DNA from: Oscillospiraceae bacterium
GTDB lineage: Bacteria > Bacillota > Clostridia > Oscillospirales > Acutalibacteraceae
Length of the DNA: 10,751 nucleotides
Assembly: GCA_003517915.1 (NCBI GenBank)
Contig: DOZQ01000252.1
Span: 1-10,751 of the forward strand
Reading direction: 5' to 3'
Shown here: positions 1-6,213 of the stretch, one piece after another
Layout: every line of letters starts with the position of its first letter
How positions within the stretch are numbered: position 1 is the first letter of the stretch
Translations under genes and position numbers: made by a program
The notes under the pieces: generated by a model
What the model was told of the DNA's origin: nothing
Database searches by the model: none
Seen by the model: only the letters and a program-made list of their open reading frames with translations

Positions 1-210
1 GTCCGGAGCGCGGGGCGAGGGAGCGGTTTTGCTTCTTTTGCAGTGTGATCGTCCCGCGCGAATCCGGCCGCTGGGGAGCCATTTGCTCAAGTCGCTCGTC
101 GCTTTGTATGCAACAACCGAAAGACAGCTTAAAATTAATTTTTATAGCAATTTGATATCATCCTACGGTTTGCTATAATTGAAAGCTAAGCAAACGCTCC
201 AGCCAAACGG
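1..210. other. Left-edge region, no supported gene
   Basis: No complete gene is visible. The first 100 bases are GC-rich and the next 110 are AT-rich. One plus-strand frame is open from base 2 to a TAA at about 176-178 (roughly 58 codons). It has no start inside the window, so it could be the tail of a gene beginning to the left, or a chance open frame through a repeat. The end of that frame runs through the inverted repeat at 143-178, which argues against an ordinary coding 3' end. No GC-rich hairpin with a T-run, as expected for a thrS terminator, is seen here. Confidence 0.3.
143..178. repeat. Short inverted-repeat element, copy A (TATAGCAA type)
   Basis: TTATAGCAA (143-151) and TTGCTATAA (170-178) form a perfect 9-bp inverted repeat with an 18-base centre. 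The same terminal sequence recurs twice upstream of thrS (2180-2224 and 2301-2364), so the motif brackets the gene. The right arm also reads as an extended -10 box (TGC then TATAAT, 171-179) on the plus strand, with a weak TTTGAT 16 bases upstream. Downstream of thrS the element could form an AT-rich hairpin in the mRNA. Function is unknown; a short mobile palindrome or a regulator site are both possible. Confidence 0.5.
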
Positions 211-2145
211 TCAAAAAATATTTTTTTCTTTTATTTCACCCAAGACTTTGCTTATAAACTCATCTGGAGATTGCTGCCCGACGTCGCCGTCGCCCCGGCG
301 GCGAACCGAAACAAGTCCGGCTTCCATTTCTTTCTCACCGACAATAAGCATATAAGGGAGCTTTTCAAGCTGCGCCTCTCTTATCTTATATCCGATTTTT
401 TCGTTTCGGGTATCCACCGACGCGCGTATGCCCGCATCGGTCAGGGATTTAAGCAGCCCGGCCGCGAATTCGCGTGAACGCTCGGAAATGGGCAGAATAC
501 GCACCTGCTCGGGACACAGCCAGAGCGGCAGTGCGCCGGCGTATTTTTCGAGCAGCATAGCCAGGGTGCGCTCATAGCACCCGATGGACGAACGGTGTAC
601 GACTACAGGTGTTTTCTTCTCACCGTCCGCGTCGATATAGGTCATGCCCATACGCCCGGCCAGGCAGAAATCCACCTGAATTGTGAACAGCGTATCCTCC
701 TTGCCGTGAACGTTACGCATTTGAAGATCCAGCTTAGGCCCGTAAAAAGCCGCCTCGCCGAGCGCTTCGGTAAACGGTATGCCGATATCCAGTAAAATTT
801 GGCGCATTTTCGCCTCGGTATTATCCCACGCGTCGTCATCGTCGACGTATTTTTCCTTGTCGTCCGGATCGCGCAGCGAGAACCTATAATAGATATCCTC
901 AGAGAGGCCGATAACATCCATAATATATTTGCAAAGATCCACCGCGCCGGTGAATTCCTGCGCAAGCTGCTCGGGCATCGCGATTATATGCCCCTCCGAA
1001 AGGGTAAACTGCCTTATACGGATAAGCCCGTGCATCTCGCCGGAGGATTCGTTGCGGAACAGGGTTGACGTCTCGTTATAACGGATTGGAAGCTCGCGGT
1101 AGGAATGCATTGCCGAATTATATATGGTAAACTGGAACGGGCAGGTCATTGGCCGCAGCGCCATGACATCGTCCGAGTCCTCGTCTCCCAATAAAAACAT
1201 GCCGTCTTTGTAATGTGCCCAATGGCCTGACTGCTTGTAAAGGTCACTTTTGGCCATATACGGCGTCTTAGTGAGCTGATAACCGCGTTTTTCTTCCTCA
1301 TCTTCAATAAATCTTTGCAGAATCTGCAAGACTTTGGCACCTTTCGGGCCGAACAGCGGCAAGCCCTGGCCGACGGTTTCGCTGGTGGTGAAATATCCAA
1401 GCTGTCTGCCGATTATATTGTGATCCCGCTTTTTGGCTTCCTCCACTTTGGTGAGATATTCCTCAAGCTGAGCCGCCTTGGGGAAAGCGGTGCCGTAAAC
1501 CCTGCACAACTGACGGTTACTGGCGTCGGCGCGCCAGTAAGCGCCGGTGCACTGGGTCAACTTGAGCGCCTTTACCGCGCCGGCAAAAAGCAGATGCGGC
1601 CCCGCGCACAGGTCGGTGAAATCCCCCTGCGAATAAAACGAGATATCATCCCCGTCCGCCGCATGCTCATCTATAAGCTCAAGCTTATACGGCTCATCCT
1701 TCATTTTCTCACGGGCTTCTTCCGGCGAGAGGGTAAAACGGGTAACCGGCGGATTCTCTTTTACAATCCGCTTCATCTCATTCTCGATTTTGCCTATATC
1801 CTCGGCCGAAAAGGGCTGTTCCACATCAAAATCATAATAAAAGCCGTTATCGATGGCGGGGCCTATGGCAAGCTTTGCCGCAGGATACAGCCGCTTTACC
1901 GCCTGCGCTAATATGTGCGAGGCGGTGTGCCAGAACACTTTTTTGCCGGACTCCTGCTCAAAGGTGAGGATGGAAAGTGCGCAGTCATCTGTCAGCGGGG
2001 TGCGCAAATCACAAACCCTGCCGTTTATTTCACAGGCGCAAGCGGCCTTATACAGCTCCGCGCCAAGCGTTTTTGTTATTTCCTCCGCGGTTATGCCGGC
2101 GGGAAATTCTTTGACTATTCCATCTTTAAGCGTTACTTTGATCAT
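211..2145 (-). CDS. thrS: Threonine--tRNA ligase (threonyl-tRNA synthetase)
   Basis: This cytoplasmic class II aminoacyl-tRNA synthetase charges tRNA-Thr with threonine using ATP. The 644-residue protein has the full architecture: an N-terminal TGS domain (about 1-62); the editing domain with the HxxxH pair His73/His77 plus Cys180 and His184 in a CAGPH motif, which clears Ser-tRNA-Thr; the catalytic core (about 245-540) with motif 2 around FRNESSGEMHG; and a C-terminal anticodon-binding domain (about 545-640). The catalytic zinc ligands are recognisable as Cys335, His386 and His517. The ATG at 2145 is preceded by AGGGCGG with 8 bases between. Length is normal for the family. The gene is monocistronic and divergent from a MerR regulator. 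I see no T-box in the leader, although many Firmicute thrS genes have one. Identification is secure. Confidence 0.97.
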   Translation of the reverse strand: MIKVTLKDGIVKEFPAGITAEEITKTLGAELYKAACACEINGRVCDLRTPLTDDCALSILTFEQESGKKVFWHTASHILAQAVKRLYPAAKLAIGPAIDNGFYYDFDVEQPFSAEDIGKIENEMKRIVKENPPVTRFTLSPEEAREKMKDEPYKLELIDEHAADGDDISFYSQGDFTDLCAGPHLLFAGAVKALKLTQCTGAYWRADASNRQLCRVYGTAFPKAAQLEEYLTKVEEAKKRDHNIIGRQLGYFTTSETVGQGLPLFGPKGAKVLQILQRFIEDEEEKRGYQLTKTPYMAKSDLYKQSGHWAHYKDGMFLLGDEDSDDVMALRPMTCPFQFTIYNSAMHSYRELPIRYNETSTLFRNESSGEMHGLIRIRQFTLSEGHIIAMPEQLAQEFTGAVDLCKYIMDVIGLSEDIYYRFSLRDPDDKEKYVDDDDAWDNTEAKMRQILLDIGIPFTEALGEAAFYGPKLDLQMRNVHGKEDTLFTIQVDFCLAGRMGMTYIDADGEKKTPVVVHRSSIGCYERTLAMLLEKYAGALPLWLCPEQVRILPISERSREFAAGLLKSLTDAGIRASVDTRNEKIGYKIREAQLEKLPYMLIVGEKEMEAGLVSVRRRGDGDVGQQSPDEFISKVLGEIKEKNIF

Positions 2146-2179
2146 GGTTTATTCCGCCCTTACAAACAAATTTTAGGAT

Positions 2180-2224
2180 ATAGCAAATTGACAAAACATA
2201 TACTGCTTTGTACTTATTTGCTGT
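2180..2224. repeat. Short inverted-repeat element, copy C, in the thrS leader
   Basis: ATAGCAAAT (2180-2188) pairs 8 of 9 with ATTTGCTGT (2216-2224) across a 27-base centre. The left 28 bases (2178-2205) match 26 of 28 with 2300-2327. If the promoter at 2230-2258 is right, this element lies inside the transcribed thrS leader and can fold into a hairpin about 35-80 bases ahead of the start codon. No T-run follows it, so a simple attenuator is not supported. Confidence 0.5.
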
Positions 2225-2229
2225 GCCAC

Positions 2230-2258
2230 AGTATAACATATTACGCAAAAAAGCACAA
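2230..2258 (-). promoter_or_regulatory. Candidate thrS promoter
   Basis: On the minus strand, TTGTGC (2258-2253) and TATACT (2235-2230) are separated by exactly 17 bases. The -10 box is preceded by TGT, giving an extended -10 that can offset the weak -35. Transcription would start near 2223 and leave a leader of about 78 bases before the thrS ATG. It is the best sigma-A-like promoter I find on this strand upstream of thrS. Confidence 0.55.
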
Positions 2259-2300
2259 GAGGAGAACCTGCCTATTTACCCCGCGCGTGTTTTTGAAAAA

Positions 2301-2364
2301 TATAGCAAATTGACAAAGCGTATACTGAAAAGTTACATGGGACGTGAAATATTAATTTGCTATA
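2301..2364. repeat. Short inverted-repeat element, copy B, between thrS and merR
   Basis: TATAGCAAATT (2301-2311) and AATTTGCTATA (2354-2364) are a perfect 11-bp inverted repeat with a 42-base centre. Its left part duplicates copy C (26 of 28 bases). On the plus strand the right arm forms an extended -10 box (TGC then TATAAT, 2358-2366) that could serve as a second, upstream promoter for merR, although no good -35 is seen. Role unknown. Confidence 0.5.
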
Positions 2365-2381
2365 ATAATCAAAAAAGCCTA

Positions 2382-2412
2382 TTGACTCTGCCACGGTGTC
2401 AAGGTATATGAT
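2382..2412 (+). promoter_or_regulatory. merR promoter with overlapping MerR-type operator
   Basis: TTGACT (2382-2387) and TATGAT (2407-2412) are 19 bases apart, the over-long spacer typical of promoters that MerR-family proteins distort and activate. An imperfect dyad fills the spacer: the right half GGTGTCAAGGT (2395-2405) matches a mirrored left half, ACTCTGCCAC (2385-2394), at 7 of 10 positions, and TTGAC/GTCAA at 2382-2386/2398-2402 mirror each other. The layout predicts autoregulation by the gene immediately downstream. Confidence 0.7.
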
Positions 2413-2454
2413 GAATGTGCAATCCGGAATTGCATGAAATTGAGGTGAGTTTGC

Positions 2455-3273
2455 TTGTTCAAAATCGGGGAGTTTTCACAAATAGTGAGGGTGTCGCCGC
2501 GTATGCTGCGGTATTATGAGCAAAGCGGCCTGCTGATGCCCGCAAAGGTCGATTCTGTCTCCGGCTACCGGTTATACAGCGCGGGGCAGATACCGCTGCT
2601 TTCAAAAATCACGCTGCTGCGCGACATGGGCTTCGGCGTAGAGGAGATAAGGGCGCTTTTGCCATTGTATGAAAATCCCGAAGCCATGCGAACGGCGCTT
2701 GAAGGGAAAAGCCGCGAGATACGCGTGGCAATCGCCGCCGAACAGGACAAACTCCAGAAAATCGCCGCCTTGCGCGGCAAGCTTGAAAAGGAGAGTGTCA
2801 GTATGGTTTACGAGGTAGAGATTAAATCGCTGCCGGCGGTAAAGGTTTTATCGCTTCGCGGGATAATCCCGCAGTACAGGGACGAGGGGATGCTTTGGGA
2901 AAAGCTGGGGAAATATATCGGTGAGCGGCAAATCGCGGCCGGCAAAGACGGATATTCCACATATTTTGATGGAGAATATAAGGAGTCCGGCCCGGATGTG
3001 GAGATCGCCGTTCCGGTGGATACGCTCGGCGAAAGCAGGGGAGAGTTTGTCTACAAGGAATACGCGGAGATACCGCTGGCCGCTACCGTGCGTTTTTCCG
3101 GTCCCTTTGACGGAGGCTATGATGCCGCCGGCCAGAAGCTAGCGGACTGGATGGAGCGCTCCGGTTACCAATTTGCCGGTTATCTTCGCGGTCATGTGCT
3201 CACATCTCCGGACGAGGAAAGCAACCCGGAAAAATGGCTGACCGAGTTGCAGGCCCCGGTAAAAAAGGTGTAG
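2455..3273 (+). CDS. MerR-family transcriptional regulator with GyrI-like effector-binding domain
   Basis: This 272-residue cytoplasmic DNA-binding protein has three parts. Residues 1-70 are a MerR winged helix-turn-helix (FKIGEFSQIVRVSPRMLRYY, then a GLLMPAKVD...GYRLYS stretch). Residues about 75-112 are a helical dimerisation segment. Residues about 117-270 are a GyrI/BmrR-C-like effector-binding domain of the kind that senses hydrophobic or cationic small molecules and drugs. The family usually activates its own or efflux genes after ligand binding. The start is TTG at 2455, supported by GAGGTGAG at 2442-2449 at proper spacing and by the protein beginning exactly at the HTH. A 19-bp-spacer promoter lies 43 bases upstream. 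No efflux pump is adjacent, so the target may be itself or a distant gene. The ligand cannot be predicted from sequence. Confidence 0.9.
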   Translation: MFKIGEFSQIVRVSPRMLRYYEQSGLLMPAKVDSVSGYRLYSAGQIPLLSKITLLRDMGFGVEEIRALLPLYENPEAMRTALEGKSREIRVAIAAEQDKLQKIAALRGKLEKESVSMVYEVEIKSLPAVKVLSLRGIIPQYRDEGMLWEKLGKYIGERQIAAGKDGYSTYFDGEYKESGPDVEIAVPVDTLGESRGEFVYKEYAEIPLAATVRFSGPFDGGYDAAGQKLADWMERSGYQFAGYLRGHVLTSPDEESNPEKWLTELQAPVKKV

Positions 3274-3297
3274 AAATCAAGCGCGTCGCCCCGAAGC

Positions 3298-3390
3298 CGC
3301 GAAAAATGATTGGCGGAGAGAAAACCCGCGTTCGAAGAGGGTTTGCGGAGCAAACTCAGCGGATTTTCGAGCCGGAATGAATTTTTCGCG
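3298..3390. repeat. Nested palindrome, probable dispersed intergenic repeat
   Basis: Outer arms CGCGAAAAAT (3298-3307) and ATTTTTCGCG (3381-3390) are perfect inverted repeats. Inside them GAAAACCCGC (3320-3329) mirrors GCGGATTTTC (3359-3368) at 9 of 10, and GTTTGC/GCAAAC (3341-3346/3350-3355) make a 6-bp hairpin with a GGA loop. The arms are concentric, so the whole 93 bases can fold into one long structure. It sits between convergent genes. A 99-codon minus-strand frame crossing 3192-3491 has no credible start signal and overlaps the merR 3' end. I treat it as a by-product of the repeat. Confidence 0.55.
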
Positions 3391-3480
3391 ACAGCGGAGG
3401 GAGCAAAAGCGTGCCGCAGAGGCGCATCGCCCTGACCGGCTGCGCCGGGGCATTCGCTTCGCGTTCGCACGAATAAAGAT

Positions 3481-3630
3481 TTGACGAACATTAATGAACC
3501 TTATACACCGCTTTCTTAAACGTTCGCGCCGAACATCCGAGCCCGGAAAAGAGTTTGGCGAGAGCCAAACATGGAAAAGTTAAAACCAACCAACAACCGC
3601 CTCCGTGAAAACGGAGGCGGTTGTTTAAAG
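3481..3630 (+). ncRNA. Possible small structured RNA or merR 3' UTR
   Basis: A weak promoter-like pair, TTGACG (3481-3486) and TACACC 17 bases later, is followed by three successive hairpins: GTTCG/CGAAC (3522-3534), a perfect 7-bp stem GTTTGGC/GCCAAAC with a GAGA tetraloop (3553-3570), and the strong GAAA-loop terminator (3592-3625). No open frame of note is present. This could be a roughly 110-nt small RNA, or simply the structured tail of the merR transcript. The -10 box is poor, so confidence is low. Confidence 0.25.
3592..3625. terminator. Strong hairpin terminator, probably bidirectional
   Basis: A perfect 15-bp stem, AACAACCGCCTCCGT (3592-3606) with its complement (3611-3625), is closed by a GAAA tetraloop. 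Plus-strand readout ends in only TTT. Minus-strand readout ends in a G/T-rich stretch including TTTT. It lies between the convergent merR and cyclophilin genes, where a shared terminator is expected. Confidence 0.85.
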
Positions 3631-3649
3631 TGATGTAAGCAATGTAGCT

Positions 3650-4493
3650 TTAAAATTTTTCAATAGTAACCGTTTCAACAACAACGGGTTCAACCGGACG
3701 AAGATTTTCATCCACATTTATGCCGGCAATTTTCTCAAGGACGCTCATGACCTTCAAACACCTGACCGAATACCGTCTGATGTCCGTCAAACATCGGAAT
3801 GCCGCCGTCTGCTTCATATTTTTTAATTGCGTTTTCATTATATCCGAAATCGTTAGTCTCAAGAATCTGTTTGTCCACTTCATCATTGACGTCGGTGCTG
3901 AGCACGAACAGCATGCGGGTCGTCGAGGTCACAATGCCGTCGCCGGCCAGCGAAACCGCGCCATGATAATGATAAAGGTGATTTTTGACATAGTCCAGCT
4001 CGACCGGATATTTTTCAGGAAGCACGTCCATCTGCAAGTACCTGCCCTTGATAACGGTGTCAAACTCCATGCCGTCATAAATGCCGTCCTCAACATTCTG
4101 ACGTATCGCGGTAACCGCGGCTTCGGCCTCGTTTTCAAACAGGCGTACCTTAATAGTTCCCTGATTTGTTTCGACCACCAAAATATCCTCGCCGCTGCCC
4201 GGCGCTTGCAGTTGATATTCCACGTCTTCCACGAGATCCGCACCCTTGGCGCCCGTTTCGCCGGGAGTGACGACTATCCCCTTGCTTTCGTCGCCAGTGA
4301 TGGTGCTGGATGTAATGTCTTCGGAGTCTCCGCCGTCTTGGTTTGTTTCTCCCGATGCGGTATCCGAGGCCGCGCCTGAGCTGGTTTCACCGCTGCTTTT
4401 GTCGCTTGACGCGGGTTCGTTTTTGCAGCCGGTCATACCCACCATTCCAATACAGAGCATCAGAACCAGCATAAGGCTAATATATTTCTTCAT
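3650..4493 (-). pseudogene. Cyclophilin-type lipoprotein, frameshifted and with degenerate active site
   Basis: The reading frame from ATG 4493 encodes a lipoprotein: signal peptide about 1-22 with lipobox MTGC (Cys23), a Ser/Thr/Asp/Glu-rich linker (about 25-95), then a cyclophilin fold (about 103-248). It ends early at 3735 as ...VFEGHERP. The family's missing C-terminus (beginning MSVLEKIAGINVDENL) continues in another frame to a stop at 3650. Removing one base near 3749 joins them into about 280 residues that align end to end with the paralogue at 4545-5336. Catalytic residues are also changed: the usual FHR is FDT (144-146), and the GSQFF segment reads TRMLF. His238 and Gln154 remain. 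The upstream paralogue keeps the full set. The ATG has AGGAG (4508-4504) 10 bases upstream; only 51 bases separate the genes, so they share an operon. The frameshift could be a real mutation or a sequencing error. Confidence 0.8.
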
Positions 4494-4544
4494 TATTTAT
4501 ACACTCCTGTCAAAAATAAAGACTGCGGCCGTTTGGCCCCGGAA

Positions 4545-5336
4545 TCAGTATGTCGCCAATTCAATAGATTGGATTACAACGTCGGTAAGCGGCTTAGCGT
4601 TCGCGTCCACAGCAACCTCCGCGATTTTATTTACAATGTCCATGCCATCAAATACCTGCCCGAACACAGTGTGCCCGTCGGGATTCACAGCGCCGTCCAG
4701 CCAAGGGGTTCCGCCGTGCTGCGCGTACAGCTTCTGGGTGCCCTGCTCATAAACGGATTCGTCTATGCTGGCGGTAACATCATCACTCGGCGGGGCCTGT
4801 ACTATGAAAAACTGGCTGCCGTTTGAGTCTGGCTGCTGTGAATGAGCCATTGAAAGCGCGCCGCCGAAATGCAAAAGATTTTTGTTGAATTCATATCCGA
4901 AAGATTTGCCCCAGGCCGATTCGCCGCCCATGCCCGTGCCTTGGGGATCTCCGCCCTGTATCATAAAATCCTTGATTACCCGGTGAAAGATGACGCCGGC
5001 ATAATAGCCTTTTGCGACGAGCTGCCGGAAATTTTCCACCGCGACCGGCGCGGACTGCGGGAAGAGCCGTATTTTAATTACTCCCATGTCCGTGTGCAAA
5101 ACAGCGATTTCTTCGCCCTTTTGCGGCATTTCAAACTGAAAGCCGACCTTGTCGCCGGTACGGGAGCCGTTTGCGCCCGGCTCGGTAAAAGGCGGCATTT
5201 CGCCGGATTCCCATGACTGTGAGCTTTGCTGCGAAACCTGCGAGCCCGTAGCGGTGTCTTCATCGGCGCAGGCCGACACTGAAAAAAGCATAAACAAAAT
5301 AAGAACCCCTATCATGACAGATTTTATTTTTCTCAT
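4545..5336 (-). CDS. Lipoprotein peptidyl-prolyl cis-trans isomerase, cyclophilin type
   Basis: This 263-residue protein catalyses proline isomerisation to assist folding, here on the outer face of the membrane. Residues 1-22 are a lipoprotein signal peptide with lipobox VSAC (Cys23 lipidated), followed by a low-complexity Ser/Gln/Gly linker (about 24-72). The cyclophilin domain spans about 76-262. The catalytic set is intact by motif: FHRVIKDFMIQGGDP (117-131) gives Arg119, Phe124 and Gln127; GSQFFI (173-178) gives Gln175 and Phe177; Trp212 and His222 follow. The ATG at 5336 is preceded by AAGGAG (5351-5346) with 9 bases between. A good promoter lies 61-89 bases upstream, and a degenerate paralogue follows 51 bases downstream. 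The tandem arrangement suggests duplication. The exact client proteins are unknown. Confidence 0.93.
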   Translation of the reverse strand: MRKIKSVMIGVLILFMLFSVSACADEDTATGSQVSQQSSQSWESGEMPPFTEPGANGSRTGDKVGFQFEMPQKGEEIAVLHTDMGVIKIRLFPQSAPVAVENFRQLVAKGYYAGVIFHRVIKDFMIQGGDPQGTGMGGESAWGKSFGYEFNKNLLHFGGALSMAHSQQPDSNGSQFFIVQAPPSDDVTASIDESVYEQGTQKLYAQHGGTPWLDGAVNPDGHTVFGQVFDGMDIVNKIAEVAVDANAKPLTDVVIQSIELATY

Positions 5337-5396
5337 CTACCCAAACTCCTTGCCTCTTTTCATGCTTTGTGCTTATCGTTTAAAAAACATAATAAG

Positions 5397-5425
5397 AGTG
5401 TACACAATTAGGGCTAAAAATGCAA
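5397..5425 (-). promoter_or_regulatory. Promoter for the cyclophilin operon
   Basis: On the minus strand, TTGCAT (5425-5420) and TACACT (5402-5397) have an ideal 17-base spacer, and the sequence just upstream (about 5426-5475) is A/T-rich. Transcription would start near 5390. Its position, just ahead of a well-placed AAGGAG, fits the tandem lipoprotein genes. No terminator is obvious between mscL and this promoter, so some read-through from mscL is possible. Confidence 0.65.
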
Positions 5426-5489
5426 GGAGAAAAAAATGAACAAATTAAAACAAAAGTAAACAATATTTTAACTTTTTCGCGTACAGACA

Positions 5490-5984
5490 CTATTCTCCGT
5501 CAAGTATGCTCGTGCAGTGGGGGCAGCGGACAGCCGCGGCCGGTATTTTGGTCTTGCAGAATTCGCATTCCTTTTCCTCTGAGGGCTCGGGGGCGTTTTT
5601 TTCACCTAAGGATCTGAGCTTGTTTATGAACTTGACCATAAAAAATATAATGACCGCCATAATCAGAAAATTTATGACCGCCGTAATGAATTGTCCGTAG
5701 GCGAACACCGGCACGCCCAGAACATCCCGGACATAGCTAAGCGTGTCTATTCTGTCCGCGTCGTAAGCGGCGGGAAGACGACCCAAAACAATAAACCAGT
5801 TGGAGTAGTCAAGATGGCCGCCCAGACGGCTTATCAGCGGCATGATTATATCCGACACAAGCGATTTGACAATGGCCTGAAACGCGCCGCCGATAATCAC
5901 GCCGACCGCCAAATCCACAACGTTGCCCCTGAGGGTAAAATTCTTGAATTCTCCTATGATTTTTCTGCCCTTTAGTTTTTTCAT
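5490..5984 (-). CDS. mscL: Large-conductance mechanosensitive channel MscL with C-terminal zinc-ribbon motif
   Basis: MscL is a homopentameric membrane channel that opens under membrane tension to release solutes during hypo-osmotic shock. The N-terminal part matches the family: a short amphipathic helix (EFKNFTLRGNVVDLAVGVII), pore-lining TM1 about 21-51 with the glycine-rich GVIIGGAF stretch, an extracellular loop about 52-95, and TM2 about 96-121. At 164 residues it is longer than the E. coli protein (136). The extra length is partly the loop and partly a cytoplasmic tail with Cys140, Cys143, Cys154 and Cys157 in a CxxC...CPHC arrangement, a likely rubredoxin-like zinc ribbon. The ATG at 5984 has AGAGG (6001-5997) 12 bases upstream, slightly long. 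No convincing promoter is seen, though a TATAAT (minus strand, 6099-6094) inside the upstream repeat could serve as -10. Confidence 0.95.
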   Translation of the reverse strand: MKKLKGRKIIGEFKNFTLRGNVVDLAVGVIIGGAFQAIVKSLVSDIIMPLISRLGGHLDYSNWFIVLGRLPAAYDADRIDTLSYVRDVLGVPVFAYGQFITAVINFLIMAVIIFFMVKFINKLRSLGEKNAPEPSEEKECEFCKTKIPAAAVRCPHCTSILDGE

Positions 5985-6029
5985 TGTTTTCGCTAACCTC
6001 TTAACATCTTTGCGGATAAACGATGATCA

Positions 6030-6195
6030 AAGAACACCGGTGTGGGGGCGCGCATCGCGCGTCCGCAGGATATATCTAAAACCGTCGACGTTTATTATAA
6101 TTGCCTTCGGCGGTTGCCTTGCGTCCGGCGGACGGCCAATGGCCGCCCATACGCTGGTGTTCTTGGTAGGGAACGACACAGGGGTCGTTACCTAC
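6030..6195. repeat. Palindromic intergenic repeat cluster between trhA and mscL
   Basis: The 228-base gap is mostly palindromes. AAGAACACC (6030-6038) and GGTGTTCTT (6156-6164) are outer inverted arms. Inside are the perfect palindrome ACACCGGTGT (6034-6043 or thereabouts), a GC-rich hairpin GGGCGCGC/GCGCGTCC (about 6046-6064), and GGCC-AAT-GGCC near 6134-6144. Immediately outside is a separate hairpin, GTAGGGAACGA (6166-6176) with TCGTTACCTAC (6185-6195), 10 of 11 paired. The pattern resembles REP/BIME-like repeats scattered through gut Clostridia genomes, as I recall them; this has not been searched. On the minus strand the last hairpin lies about 18 bases past the trhA stop and may protect or end that mRNA, but there is no T-run. 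Confidence 0.65.
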
Positions 6196-6213
6196 AAGGC
6201 CCGGTTGATTTTA

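Noticed and set aside
1315..1911. 198-codon plus-strand frame
   Set aside because: Fully antisense to thrS, whose translated product is an unmistakable full-length synthetase.
1915..2313. 132-codon plus-strand frame antisense to the thrS start
   Set aside because: Mostly antisense to thrS and then runs through the inverted-repeat elements; no family resemblance.
2391..2405. CCACGGTGTC as part of a reversed T-box core
   Set aside because: It does not match the CGCGGTNCCACCCT complement of the T-box and is better explained as the MerR operator.
3192..3491. 99-codon minus-strand open frame
   Set aside because: It overlaps the merR 3' end antisense, covers the nested palindrome, has no ribosome binding site and no recognisable domain; treated as a by-product of the repeat.
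5424..5459. Micro-ORF MNKLKQK with a perfect AAGGAG ahead of it (plus strand)
   Set aside because: Only seven codons in an A-rich stretch overlapping the opposite-strand cyclophilin promoter; a chance match is likely and no partner gene follows.
5420..5617. 65-codon plus-strand frame
   Set aside because: Antisense to the mscL 3' end, and the coding signal belongs to mscL.
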